From: Unio delphinus
Lineage: Eukaryota; Mollusca; Bivalvia; Unionida; Unionidae
Assembly (NCBI GenBank): GCA_029339505.1
Contig: JAQISU010000132.1
Location: 5,163,001 to 5,227,000, forward strand
Length of the DNA: 64,000 bases
Direction: 5' to 3'
Shown here: piece by piece, positions 1 through 11,300 of the stretch
Layout: every line of letters begins with the position of its first letter
Position numbering within the stretch: the stretch's first letter is position 1
Program-made: the position numbers and the translations under genes
The notes under the pieces: model-generated
Databases searched by the model: none
Told to the model about the DNA's origin: nothing
What the model saw: the letters and a program-made list of their open reading frames with translations, nothing else

Positions 1-250
1 TACACATAGACTTTTGCAATGAATAGAGTATTCATAGACATAGTAATTAAAAGTTTATGTATAGACTTTGCAATAAATAGCTTATATATAGACTTTAAGA
101 TGAATATCATATTCATAGACTTTGCAATTATTAGCATATAGAGACTTTGCAATTAAAAGTGTATTCAGACTTTGCCATGAATACCTTACACATAGACTTT
201 TGCAATGATTAGAGTATTCATAGATTTTGCAATTAATAGCTAATCCCTGA
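1..250. repeat. Degenerate tandem repeat, ~30-bp unit
   Basis: Variants of a unit containing ATAGACTTTGCAATGAATAG recur about eight times, spaced roughly 25 to 35 bp. A longer period is also visible: the opening stretch (CATAGACTTTTGCAATGA...) returns almost unchanged near 193, about 188 bp later. The array probably continues to the left of the window. No coding potential is seen. Confidence 0.7.
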
Positions 251-540
251 ATTTTAAATGTTCTTTAATTATTAAATATAAATACTGAATTCTATTCTTA
301 AGGCATTCTAACATAGCTCTGCATGATGAAATCTTTCAGTTTAATGTGTCTTGTTGCAAATGCTGATACCCTACTATGTAAGTAAAAACCAAACACAACC
401 TTCCTTATTAACAACCAAGTTATTACCACATGCTTCTGCAAGTTTAAAAAGTCAGCCAAATGGCTCCATTAAAAGAAATAAAATCTTTTAATACCTGCGC
501 ATATTTTGCACATCGAGTTTCAGACTGTGACACTATCAGA

Positions 541-822
541 TTTACCACAAAACACAAATCCTGGTGGGGGACCCGAGTGACAGAGTGTTCTAAAGCGCTT
601 TCCGTTATGGATCACTGCCGTCTCACCTCTATCTGCATGGGTTCGAGTCTAAGATTCGGCTAATGTAGTTATGTGAGAAAGCTTGCCAGTAGTTTCTAGT
701 GGGTCGGTGGTTCTTTCCGTGGGTTTTACCGGGTTCTTCCTCCACCAAAAATACTGGCCGCCATGTATAGCCTATCGTGTGCTGACAAATGGCGTTAAAC
801 CCTAAAACAAACAAACAAACAA
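541..822 (+). mobile_element. SINE family 1, near full length
   Basis: A tRNA-derived SINE. The head has an internal Pol III B-box-like motif, GGTTCGAGTCT, at about 640-650. The body contains the recurrent block around GTGAGAAAGCTTGCCAGTAG and a CCACCAAAAATACTGG stretch. The 3' end finishes with GGCGTTAAACCC followed by an (AAAC)n-type tail at about 805-822. The same body recurs at 13178, 16925/17715, 44925, 47125 and 49290, which is what defines it as a family. Small open frames crossing it are not genes. Confidence 0.8.
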
Positions 823-1084
823 AAAATCCTGGTCTGGTACCAAACCTCGATCTGATTTCCAAAACCACTAACACTTCACTATATTATACAAAATTTGCAA
901 ACTATTAACTCTTTTCTGTGAAAGATTAGTTTGAGAATTGTAATTATTTGAATTAGAGATTATAAGAATTATGAAAAATTGACATTTATGCTGCTATGTA
1001 ACAAAGTTCATCTCATTGTTCTCTTTTCAATGTGATTTATCACACCTCGGTTGTATTGAATATTCTACATATTATTCCAGATAT

Positions 1085-1350
1085 ATGTGTGTGTTATGAT
1101 GTCTGCAGTGTGACAGTTTATAATCATGTCTAACACTGGGGCATCATGCCGCAGATACGTAGCATGATGTCACACCCAATCACATTATCCTGACACCTGG
1201 TCGACCAGTCCTAACACTAACCTCTTAATGCCAAGCGCCAAACAAGGCAGCTGTCAGTACTATTTTATAAGTCTTTGGTATGACTTGGCCGGGGCATGGC
1301 CTCTGTCATAGGCAAAAACTCTAACTGCTGGGCCATTAAAGCGGACATAT
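1085..1350 (-). mobile_element. SINE family 2, minus strand
   Basis: Read on the minus strand, a degenerate tRNA-like head (about 1350-1275) is followed by a body with GGATAATGTGATTGGG and by GGCATGATGCCCCAGTG near 1145. It ends at a short GT-rich tail (ATATGTGTGTG on the plus strand near 1084). Closely matching bodies occur at 31020-31290, 44461-44695 and 60150-60510. It lies just beyond the last visible PiT exon, presumably in an intron. Confidence 0.7.
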
Positions 1351-1809
1351 TTCCAGATAATGTGTTTCACCAGTTTAAATATAAATACTAAATTTTGTTG
1401 GAGAAAATATATATATAAGAATAAAAAAAAATGTTAACTATTTGTTCCATTTTGTGCTATTGTAATTTAGATATGAAATTTTGTCATGAAAGCATTTTTG
1501 ATGCTACCATACACAGGAAATCTAGTAAATAAAATAGGCTGGAACTGTTCTTCACACAAATATCCAAACAGGAGATAAATACGTGACAGGCTGGTGTCAA
1601 TTTCCATACAAATTAAAAACTTTTTTTAAAATGATGCTCCAGTGTGACCAATTCCAAAATGAATTAAATTGCTCTAAAAAAAAGTAATTATTCACTCATA
1701 CTTTGTGACCCCAATTTTCTTTATGACCATAAACGGTTTCAAACAACTCATTAAAAATCGTAAGTAATAGTAATAACAATTGTTTCTTTCCTCACCACCA
1801 AAAACTTAC
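1351..1809. other. Intronic sequence, nothing recognised
   Basis: AT-rich DNA immediately 3' (on the minus strand) of PiT coding exon 3. It begins with a strong splice donor at 1809-1804 (GTAAGT). No repeat, RNA or coding signal was recognised. The next PiT exon should lie to the left of the window or in an unrecognised short exon. Confidence 0.4.
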
Positions 1810-1950
1810 CAATCAAGCCAAGCGTTGCCCAGCTGATGCCCTTGAGCCCGTGAACAACCAGAGAAAATCCAAGTGTGGCACCTACAATACTGTGTGTTCC
1901 AGAAACTGGCAACTTGAAAAATGTGGCTACCAACATCCATATACAGGATC
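1810..1950 (-). CDS. SLC20: SLC20/PiT phosphate transporter, coding exon 3
   Basis: This exon encodes the second conserved block of a sodium-phosphate symporter of the PiT family, a multi-pass plasma-membrane protein that imports inorganic phosphate with Na+. The translation contains [16 protein letters not shown], the SGTH signature of the N-terminal PiT repeat, followed by [14 protein letters not shown]. It is bounded by an acceptor (TGCAG just above 1950) and a GTAAGT donor (1809). Its length of 141 nt joins the previous exon in phase 1 and leaves phase 1 at the end, completing a Gly codon at both ends. The preceding tract TTTTCCTGCAG is a good polypyrimidine acceptor. Downstream transporter sequence (large cytoplasmic loop and C-terminal repeat) is outside the window. 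The family is certain; whether it is the PiT1 or PiT2 orthologue cannot be told. Confidence 0.95.
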
Positions 1951-3999
1951 CTGCAGGAAAAGTTATATTCACTAATTTATATCAGCATTAAAAAATTGGA
2001 TATTTGGAGAAATCAAAATGCAGTAGAAATTACAAAAACTACTCCCCCCCCAATACATACCAAAACCACCCACCCACCCTAATATACAAAAGTAATTATT
2101 CCTAATATGCCATAGTCTGTTCCATAATGCTGTATTAGGGTATATAGTCCATCAATGCCATAGTCTGCTTGTACAGATGGAGATATTCAAATAAATATCT
2201 CTACTTCAGAATTTCATTTTTTCATCCTAATTTATTTAGTTTATCTTAACCCTGCCATGGGTATATAGTTTTGTAGCAACTGATCCACAAGGCTAAATAG
2301 ATTAATTAAAAAAAAAAAAAAGAAAATTGCATTATACTTATAAACTATCTGTATTTTAATTAGACTCACTAATTAGACTCGCTCTTTCTACATTTAATTT
2401 GGAACTACCACTGAAAGGGAGAATGACTAGTATGCCATCTATTTTTATTCACCCATCACGTACACTGACCAGTATTTAACACTATTGTCAAGCTCAAAAT
2501 CACTCAATGATATCACCATTAACAATATTTTAGCTCCAATAATCTGATTTACTTCAAAACCTTAAAAACTGTGGTCATCATCATTATCACCATCCAGTAA
2601 AATATAAAATAAAAACATAGAAAACTTCGCATTAAAGCGGTTATTAAATGATGAGTAGACTACTTAATTGAAACATGTATCCGATAAATTATGATCCACG
2701 TCTCTTTGTGTCACTTTGCAAACAGCGATCAAGAACTCTCAATTATTTTGTAAATTTTTATTTACTAATAAAAACGAGTACTATGCCGTTTCAGACGAAT
2801 TCTGTATTCAAAAAATAACAAGGCAAACTAATAACAATTATTCATGACTGCAGAAGAATAAAAAACCTTACATATGGTATCATTTTGCACCAATTTTCCA
2901 TTGCTTGTATCAATATATTTATATCATTACAGAAAACATATCGATGCATTGATATATCAATGAATTTTTTCACCCAACTAGAGCACAGGATGTTCACAAC
3001 ATCCCTCAAATTCATGTCAAGCTTCTGGCATTAGGACTAACACTAGACTGGTTTATGAAAAATTCACAACTCAGACTGCTGAGATCAGCAAGTTTTGATC
3101 CTGGTCATCTGACAGTACTGGTGGGTTCAGCCATTACTGGCTCCAACACTGGCCATTCAGATGACCACTCACACATTCCAGGTTCTCATCACTGTTGTGT
3201 GCAATATGTGAGGAATAATACAATACTGATATGAAGCATTATTGTAACACCAAGTTAAAGAATTAGTTGTAACCCTGTTTGTAGAGTTATTTCCCTTGAA
3301 CAATGAAATGCTAACCAAATCATCTTGGACTATACATTAGTTGCAATAGATTTAATTTTTTCCTATACAAGTTTGTTGTGTTGTTTTTTTTTAAAAAAAA
3401 CTTTAACCTTGAAGACATTCAAGTAAAAACGATCATTTATTTTTGCAAAAAAAAAGTTAAATGCCACCCACCTCCCCCATATCCTTTCACCATGACATAT
3501 GCAAACATAGAATACCAGATGCAAATAGTAAAATGAGGGCAATCAGGCCTCTCAACATGGCAAAAAAATTAAAAATGAAACAAGAAGAGGGATGTCATCA
3601 CGTATTAACTTGTATTAAAATATAAAAAAGATCAGACTTCTTTTGCTTAAGTTCAAATTCAAGTCTTTTCTTTATCTCATTCGCACATAATACTGCTTTA
3701 TTTATACCAAATATGCTTTTGCAACCATTTTACTTGTGTAAATCTAAGCACAATCTAATTGTTGAATTTTTCAAACTGTGTTGAACACCTTTTCATTTAT
3801 TCAAACAGTGATTCTACCCGAGGACTGCCTAATCTTGTTTCAGTATCGGTGTGATTTCTTTGACAAAACTAATACATCTAATCACATTCAACCTAAAATG
3901 ATTTAATTTCATTAAGAATTTTATGTAAAGGTGGTCTACAGTAGTAACAATGCATGTGAGCAAAACAGAAAATTTCTACAGTTCTTCAAAGTAAAGTTG

Positions 4000-4065
4000 A
4001 TTGATTGATTGTATTTTTTATGGCACAACAGCATTGTTTGGCTATTTAGCACCATACAAAAGGTT
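4000..4065 (-). repeat. Probable retroelement 3' tail fragment
   Basis: On the minus strand this reads as a GCCATAAAAAATA stretch running into CAATCAATCAATCAA, a short tetranucleotide tail of the kind left at SINE or LINE 3' ends. No body is attached, so the family is unknown. Confidence 0.35.
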
Positions 4066-4168
4066 ATATGTATGATTAATGAAAAGTGATAAAAAGGTTT
4101 CCTTTTGACTAGCAATTAAAAAAAGCAGTGAAAAGTAAAACAAAAAGATGGTAAAGGTAATATATATA

Positions 4169-4636
4169 TTAGGGCATAACCAATTAGCATTTTTCTACTG
4201 ATTTCCGATTCCGGATTTTGGGCATGAAATTTTTCCGATTCCGGATACGATTCAATTAATCGGAAATGCTAAATCCGTATTTTTTCTAAAAAAATTTCAT
4301 CTTCCGTTTCCGGGTTTCTGGTATTTGGTTTTGCCCTGTCTAGCATGTTACTTAGTACTTTACCATATCCGGCTTCATTTCCGGTTTTCACCCGCCAGTT
4401 CAAATAGATTGTCTCACAGCGTGGTTGTGTTGACCATATTGGACTTTTCTGACCTCTTATTTAACTTTATTAACGCACTATCGAATGACACGCAGTGTTA
4501 GACACGGTGTTATAGAAATTCAACTTTATTATTTTTATTATCCAAATCGGTCGTTCCTGCCTTGTCCGACTCCGATTAATCGGAAGTTCATACTATCCGG
4601 TGGAATCCGATTTCCGGATCAAAAGTCGGTTATGCC

Positions 4637-4640
<4 letters not shown>
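4169..4640. mobile_element. MITE-like element with 13-bp perfect TIRs
   Basis: The left end TTAGGGCATAACC (4169-4181) is matched exactly in inverse orientation by GGTTATGCCCTAA (4628-4640). The 472-bp interior has no open frame but carries subterminal inverted sequence (CCGATTCCGGA-type motifs repeated on both arms and ATTAATCGG in both orientations). It is flanked by TA-rich DNA, so a TA target duplication is plausible but cannot be proven against the TA microsatellite. The superfamily is not assigned. It sits inside a PiT intron. Confidence 0.75.

Positions 4641-4681
<41 letters not shown>
4639..4681. repeat. (TA)n microsatellite
   Basis: About 21 uninterrupted TA dinucleotides directly abut the right end of the TIR element. 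A shorter TA run abuts the left end (about 4159-4168), so the element may have inserted into, or seeded, a TA tract. Confidence 0.9.
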
Positions 4682-4683
<2 letters not shown>

Positions 4684-5467
4684 CTTCCCAATCAATGGAG
4701 ATGGTAAAACGTGTATATTAAGATTCAGATAAAAGTATTGAATATAGAAGATGCTACATACATTACTAAAAAATGCACAAGGTGATAGCATAAAAAATGT
4801 AATTTACAATAAATGTTTACTTCTTTCAGGAATTGTATAATCAAGAGACAGCTGCTTCATGTTGTGGTCATTGTAGTACAGATTGCCCATAAGTTGGAGG
4901 TCAAAACACTGTATCATAAAGTGCTTTAAAGTGATCGGTTCATTGCAAGAAACACTCTGGTGGGCCTTCACATAGTAGGTTATATAAGTATAACCTGACC
5001 AATTTGAATTCTTGCAATGACTAACCTACGGCAAAGTAAAGTGTTTATGCTGAAATATGCACAAAAAGGAGATCAACTAAAAATACAATTAAATTATTGG
5101 AAAATTTAATATTTACAAATTTCAGATCCGATTTACCATTTACTAATCTCCTAGGGATTAAATTTTTATCCTGGACACCTAAACAAATTCAAGTATAGAT
5201 CACTACTCTACATATCACGTTTATCAAACTGGAGAGACATTATTTGAAAAATCTTGTCCACAGCATACCCTAATCTGGGCTTGGTAACCTGACAAGATAC
5301 TTGGACATTCAATTCAGTCTTGTTTAGTTTTAAAGTTCATAAGATATCCCATCTATAAACACATCAAGTCAAATTTATCCAGCCCTAACAGTTGGATGTG
5401 GTGGGATCAGATGGGGTGACGAGGAATACAGCTGCATTGCTAAATTTTTTGTTTCCGTACAACTTAC

Positions 5468-5569
5468 CTGATAAAGCAGCTACATTCCCCACCATGAATA
5501 CACTTTCTGTTCCATTGAAGGCATCTGTAGAAATTATTCCTTTCCGAATTGTGTTGGATACTCTTGCCC
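5468..5569 (-). CDS. SLC20: SLC20/PiT phosphate transporter, coding exon 2
   Basis: A 102-nt exon bounded by an acceptor (TTACAG above 5569) and a GTAAGT donor (5467). Joined in phase 1 to both neighbours, it encodes a loop and the start of the next membrane segment: NTIRKGIIS, then AFNGTES, then FMVGNVAALSG. NTIRKG is the conserved PiT sequence after the second transmembrane helix. The NGT sequon falls at residue 82 of the assembled reading, next to the position where vertebrate PiT2 is N-glycosylated in its first large extracellular loop. The exon is short and without an in-frame Met start, so it is only recognised by splice context and homology. Confidence 0.93.
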
Positions 5570-5843
5570 CTGTAAGTAATTAAAATGCTAAAACCATGCA
5601 TCTCATTACAAGCATCCTGAAAACAAACTATGGTAACTTGGCTCTCAAACTACTAGTAAAATGAATGAATCTGGCTTCTAGTGTACCAACTATTTAAAAA
5701 CTAGCTCAGCAATAACATTCATTTTATATAATACACTGAGAAAAGTTTTCACTACTCTTATTTTTGCACATCTAGCCAATGATCATCGATGTGCTTTGTT
5801 CTATATCAACCATTGGCATATAATGCAAGCCAAAACAGATCTG

Positions 5844-8022
5844 CTATTGCATATGACAGAGTACCATTCTAATGCATATGACAGAGTACCATTCTAATGC
5901 ATATGACAGAGTACCATTCTAATGCATATGACAGAGTACCATTCTAATGCAAATGACAGAGTACTTCTCATGCATATGACAGAGTACCATTCTAATGCAT
6001 ATGACAGAGTACCATTCTTATGCATATGACAGAATACCATTCTAATGCATATGACAGAGTACCATTCTTATGCATATGACAGAGTACCATTCTAATGCAA
6101 ATGATATAGTACCATTCTATTGCATATGACAAAAGTACCATTCTAATGCATAACATAGTACCATTCTAATGCATAACATAGTGCCATTCTAATGCATATG
6201 ACATAGTACCATTCTAATGCATAACATAGTACCATTCTAATGCAAATGATATAGTACCATTCTAATGCATATGACAGAGTACCATTCTAATGCAAATGAC
6301 AGAGTACTTCTTATGCATATGACAGAGTACCAATCTAATGCATATGACAGAGTACCATTCTTATGCATATGACAGAGTACCATTCTAATGCATATGACAG
6401 AGTACCGTTCTTATGCATATGACAAAGTACCATTCTAATGCATATGACAGAGTACCATTCTTATGCATATGACAGAGTACCATTCTAATGCAAATGATAT
6501 AGTACCATTCTATTGCATATGACAAGAGTACCATTCTAATGCATAACATAGTACCATTCTAATGCATAACATAATACCATTCTAATGCATATGACATAGT
6601 ACCATTCTAATGCATATGACAGTACCATTCTAATGCAAATGATATAGTACCATTCTATTGCATATGACAAGAGTACCATTCTAATGCATAACATAGTACC
6701 ATTCTAATGCATAACATAGTACCATTCTAATGCATAACATAATACCATTCTAATGCATAACATAGTACCATTCTAATGCATATGACATAGTACGATTATA
6801 ATGCAAATGATATAGTACCATTCTAATGCGTATGACATAGTACCATTCTAATGCATAACATAGTACCATTCTAATGCATAACATAGTACCATTCTATTGC
6901 ATATGACATAGTACCATTCTAATGCAAATGATATAGTAACATTCTAATGCATATGACATAGTACCATTCTTATGCAAATGAAATAGTACCATTCTAATGC
7001 AAATGATATAGTATCATTCTAATGCATATGACATAGTACCATTCTAATGCATATGACAGCACCATTCTAATGCAAATGATATAGTACCATTCTAATGCAA
7101 ATGATATAGTACCATTCTATTGCAAATGATATAGTACCATTCTATTGCATATGACAGAGTACCATTCTAATGCAAATGATATAGTACCATTCTAATGCAA
7201 ATGATATAGTACCATTCTAATGCATATGACATAGTACCATTCTAATGCATATGACAAGAGTACCATTCTAATGCAAATGACATAGTAACATTATAATGCA
7301 AATGATATAGTACCATTCGAATGCATATGACAGAGTACCATTCTAATGCAAATGATATGGTACCATTCTAATGCATATGACATAGTACCATTCTAATGCA
7401 AATGATATAGTACCATTCTAATGCATATGACAGAGTACCATTCTAATGCAAATGATATAGTACCCTTCTAATGCAAATGATATAGTACCATTTTAATGCA
7501 TATGACATAGTACCCTTCTAATGCATATGACAGAGTACCATTCGAATGCATATGACATAGTACACTTCTAATGCATATGACACAGTACCCTTCTAATGCA
7601 TATGACATAGTACCATTCTAATGCAAATGACATAGTACCATTCTAATGCATATGACATAGTACCATTCTAATGCATATGACACAGTACCATTTTAATGCA
7701 TATGACACAGTACCCTTCTAATGCATATGACAGTACCATTTTAATGCATAACATTGTACCATTCTAATGCTAATGACATAGTACCCTTCTAATGCATATG
7801 ACAGAGTACCATTCTAATGCAAATGACATAGTACCATTCTAATGCATATGTCACAGTACCATTTTAATGCATATGGCACAGTACCCTTCTAATGCATATG
7901 ACACAGTACCATTCTAATGCATATGACAGTATTATTCTAATACATACGACATAATACCATTCTAATGCATATGACATAGTACCATTTTAATGCAAATGAC
8001 ATAGTACCATTCTAATGCATAA
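5844..8022. repeat. 25-bp minisatellite array, ~85 copies
   Basis: The consensus unit is TAATGCATATGACAGAG plus TACCATTC (25 bp). Three alternating variants are visible: CATATGACAGAG, CAAATGATATAG and a shortened 22-bp CATAACATAG. Blocks of variants recur in the same order (for example near 5890-6130 and 6270-6530), which points to expansion by multi-unit duplications. Each unit carries ATGCATAT, close to a POU/octamer core, but there is no evidence of function. It lies wholly inside a PiT intron. Confidence 0.95.
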
Positions 8023-8317
8023 AACGATGCCACACTCATTCACTAACACACAGTACAAGGGGGCCTATTCAAAGATACTGTGCTCATACATTAATAGCTC
8101 CCCTTAAAATAAATTGAAAATTCCCTTATGAAAAATTCCCTTATGAAAAATGCCAGAACTGATTTCACCCTATGAAGAAATTCTATAATCACTTGTCAAT
8201 GACAAACTTGTGCTGGTCGTAAATACTGGCACGAAATATACTATGCTCACTGGTGTAAATTGTACTCAAATCTACAGGCACAAAGACCTACCTGAAATTT
8301 AGTGGATAACAGTGTGA

Positions 8318-8320
<3 letters not shown>

Positions 8321-8361
<41 letters not shown>
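8321..8361. repeat. (GT)n microsatellite
   Basis: About 19 GT dinucleotides with one GAGT interruption at the left edge. No SINE body was recognised beside this tract. Confidence 0.9.
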
Positions 8362-8362
<1 letters not shown>

Positions 8363-8659
8363 GTTCCCTTACAGTCAAATATTGATGTTTTTGTCTGCAG
8401 TTAGTTTTGACTTTTCTATGTCTAAAAAAAAAGGATCAATAAAAATTACAGCATGTTAAAAGTGAGATGTCTGAAATGTTACCATGGGTCTAACCTTCCA
8501 CTGTATCTACAGCAGAAGTAATGTATCACTACAACAAAAAATTTGACAACATTTAGAACAATGCAAATGGAATGTGTGACAGATTAAAAAATGAACAGTA
8601 ATCTACTGGAAATTTAACAAATAGAAATCACTAGTGCCAAACCTACAGCCACCATGATA

Positions 8660-8680
8660 TTAATAATAATAATAATAATA

Positions 8681-8713
<33 letters not shown>

Positions 8714-8727
8714 ATAATAATAATTGT

Positions 8728-8774
<47 letters not shown>

Positions 8775-8868
8775 TAATAATAATAATAATTCTTATAACA
8801 ATAATAATAATAATAATAATAATAATAATTGTTATAACAATAATAGTAATAATAATAATAATAATAAC
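8660..8868. repeat. (TAA)n microsatellite, interrupted
   Basis: About 70 TAA triplets with scattered TAG, CAA and TTGTTA interruptions. Because the period is three, long isoleucine-rich open frames appear on both strands; these are artefacts of the repeat. Just right of it (8900-9060) is G-rich and C-rich sequence that I could not assign. Confidence 0.95.
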
Positions 8869-9845
8869 AGACATGATTTTGACCTTAAAAAAAAAACTGA
8901 AAATGTGAAAGGGGGGTTTGGGTGTACTCCCCCAATGGTGTCTCGAGGGGCAATGCCCATGATCAGGGGGTTTGGGGATCGAAGACCCCAAACTAAAAAT
9001 GCATTTTACACGCATGAAAATCTGCTCCTGGTGCAACTTGTGACCATAATATGTAACAAAATAATCATTTGAAAAATAAACTTACCAAAACTTTGAATAA
9101 TTTTACAATATTTATTGTCACTTGAATTTGTTCTCCAATACTATTGTTACTTAACCCTTAAAGTGCTGCATTGTTTTGCAGTAAAAGGTCCCTCAGTGCT
9201 GAATTGTTTCAGGGGAGAAAAGAAGAAAACTTCACAGTCTTTAAATTGCATGTATTTCATTAAATATACACTATTGATAGACAAACCCTATATGAAAAAT
9301 GATGGTATGTGTCTATACTTTAGCCTCAAGACACAAGTGTAGGTTTAACATATTTTTAGGTACAGGTGTAAATACAGGTAAAATGACAAGTTACAATTGT
9401 ATTTCATCAGTATTTTTGTTTGTTTTGGATGGAAAAGTTCAAATATATCTACGAAATGTTATATTCTTTAGTAGTCCAACCATGCACATGTTATGTCTGT
9501 CACAATGTTATATATAAATTGTGAAAATCACAGGTAAAGGAAGGGTGACAGTTTTGCAAAAACTCACTCCATGAATGTCAGAGGTATGTTTAAACCCTCC
9601 AGTCAGCAATTAATGTTCATGAAAAACTATCACCTGTTATTTATTATAATATCATCAAACCGAGGTCCATATCTGGTGATTAAACCTCAACAACGGCTTT
9701 ATTTTTGTTCAATCATTGGGCTGATTTTGTGTGAAGAGTCACCTTACCCGGTAATTGTTCTCATTGTCTGACAGGTGTAAATTGCTTGGAATAGCTTGAA
9801 ATCTATCCCATACTTATTTTTTTTTGCTGAAGTATGCGGTTGATA

Positions 9846-10317
9846 TCACATCATCAATAGCCCATTAGGAATCGAAAACAGACATATGTACCAAACCCAT
9901 TGTTTTAATCGATGCGAAAACCATTTCTTCATGCGACTTTTTTCGTTCAAGTCTGCCCCATGAACTCTCTGATCTGCATTACGATTTATTTGATCTACTA
10001 TCCGATGCAATAGCTCGTCATCTACGAAAAAGTCTTCAATAGTCCGTAGGTTCATTTTTCACCATCTCGTCATTTAATTTTGAATTACCAGTGAATGGGG
10101 ATTGACAGGCGCGCCATCTTTTCACGTCAAGCGAACATGTACATCCGACTCCAGTTCCACGTAAATTACTGGCTCAAAATCATTCATGTGTATTTCCATC
10201 AATACCTCGCTTGCTCCAATAATGTCATTTCTCTCAAATTATTCAAAATCACTGTTAGCATCACTATCAGAAGCGAATATTTGTTGCAAGAAATCACCAT
10301 CGTATTCAGCATCGGCC
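9846..10317 (-). pseudogene. piggyBac transposase N-terminal fragment, broken
   Basis: Read on the minus strand from an ATG at 10317, the frame begins with the acidic leader typical of piggyBac transposases (MADAEYDGDFLQQIF, then SDSD). Stops follow after FE, LT, QN and RW. The longest clean piece starts at 10055 and reads MNLRTIEDFFVDDEL followed by RIVDQINRNADQRV and RMKKWF. This resembles the start of the DDE_Tnp_1_7 domain (FF...I...N...W). At least four in-frame stops and the loss of the catalytic aspartates show it cannot make a working enzyme. It is confined within the TIRs at 9155-10576. Confidence 0.7.
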
Positions 10318-10497
10318 ATGTTAGCTTTGCACAAGTACCATGTGTTTAGAAGCGAGCATTTGTAAAATTACATCGTTAATAATATAGTAAAGTACTGCAG
10401 AATGCTCGTTCCGGGCCTTTTTAAACCAATCAAATATAGTTTTACAGGCATTTATGGCAAGATGAAGTTATAGAATGCGATCAGTGTTGCTCACCTC

Positions 10498-10561
10498 GAG
10501 CGTGACTATAGTCGCGCCACGCACTACGGGCCCAAAAACAACAGCGCGACTATAGTCGCGA
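10498..10561. repeat. Paired palindromes near the transposon end
   Basis: The 16-bp palindrome CGCGACTATAGTCGCG occurs at about 10545-10560 and, with one change (CGTGACTATAGTCGCG), at about 10501-10516. The copies are about 45 bp apart and within 80 bp of the right terminus of the piggyBac relic. Subterminal repeats of this sort often bind the transposase; that role here is inferred. Confidence 0.75.
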
Positions 10562-10732
10562 CAAGCACTTTAAGGGTTAGGTTATTTCATGTGCATGTCT
10601 GTGTTCACATCGTAATTAAGTCAATAATTAGGCATATTTTGCTGCCAATAGATTACACTTCTATCTTTTCATAATAAATATGTAAAATAAACACCCAAAT
10701 ACATCATCTATATACAAATAATCCCATATATT

Positions 10733-11300
10733 CACTTGTCTTTTTGTCCACTTAACACAACCTGTTGATATGCCAGTTGAGCTCTTTTTGCGGCTTTAAG
10801 AAAGATTTCTTTAGTCTTCCATTTTGTCATCAATGATTTTGCTGGCTCAATGTGCAATAGTTTCTTTTCATTCTCTACTAAAGCGTTTTTCCTTTCAAGC
10901 TCCAGCATGTATTGGCCACATGCAGTGCACATATTCTGACAGTGGGCTTCATTTTTATTCCGTATACAGCTTCATTTGTAGGTGCAGTTCCAGACTCTTT
11001 CAACCATGACTTTTGTAATGAATATATTGCAGAGGGCACAAAATGCCAGTCCTCGAGTGTTCAGTTTTCTTATAAATTGACCAACTCAATTTCCGTCGAC
11101 AATTCGTTCCAGCCATTCCCTTCCGTTTTTTTAAAAACCTTTATCTAAACTTTTTATGTCATTGTCTCTCTCAACAACTACAACACGCTTCTTCTTTCCA
11201 ATGCCATCAGTTTCCTTTACACGAAGAATAATTGGATGAACTTAAACTTTTGACCAATCAGAATAATCTTTACGAGTCGCCAGTTCATTCAATCCAGTCA
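10733..11300 (-). pseudogene. Decayed coding relic with CxxC motifs
   Basis: On the minus strand a single reading frame can be followed for about 185 codons with at least four stops. It contains NELATRKDYSDWSK, HPIILRVKETDGIGKKKR, NTRGLAFCALCNIFIT and, in a clean 66-codon segment from 10932, MCTACGQYMLELERKN and QLAYQQVVLSGQKDK. The CALC and CTAC pairs look like zinc-binding knuckles, and the C-terminal part is Lys/Glu-rich and probably helical. I do not recognise the family; transposon- or retrogene-derived zinc-finger sequence is likely. It lies between the piggyBac relic and PiT exon 1 and is antisense to nothing recognisable. Confidence 0.45.

Larger units (their letters stand above)
1951..5467 (-). 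other. PiT intron between coding exons 2 and 3
   Basis: A 3.5 kb intron bounded by GTAAGT (5467) and TGCAG (1951). It contains the TIR element at 4169-4640 and its TA microsatellite, plus a short repeat-tail fragment near 4000. The remainder (1951-3990 and 4690-5467) is AT-rich with homopolymer runs and shows no recognised gene or RNA. Confidence 0.85.
9155..10576 (-). mobile_element. piggyBac-type DNA transposon relic
   Basis: The left end is TTAA (9151-9154) followed by CCCTTAAAGTGCT. The right end is AGCACTTTAAGGG (10564-10576) followed by TTAG, one base from the expected TTAA duplication. The 13-bp termini are perfect inverted repeats starting with CCC, as in piggyBac elements, which insert at TTAA. 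Inside, on the minus strand, is a recognisable but broken transposase N-terminal region (9846-10317). At 1,422 bp it is shorter than an intact piggyBac (usually over 2 kb), so the catalytic core is largely missing or unrecognisable. Confidence 0.8.

Noticed and set aside
5392..5583. Plus-strand 63-codon frame
   Set aside because: Antisense shadow of PiT coding exon 2, which has splice sites and family motifs on the minus strand.
8614..9036. Isoleucine-rich frames
   Set aside because: Translation of a (TAA)n microsatellite.
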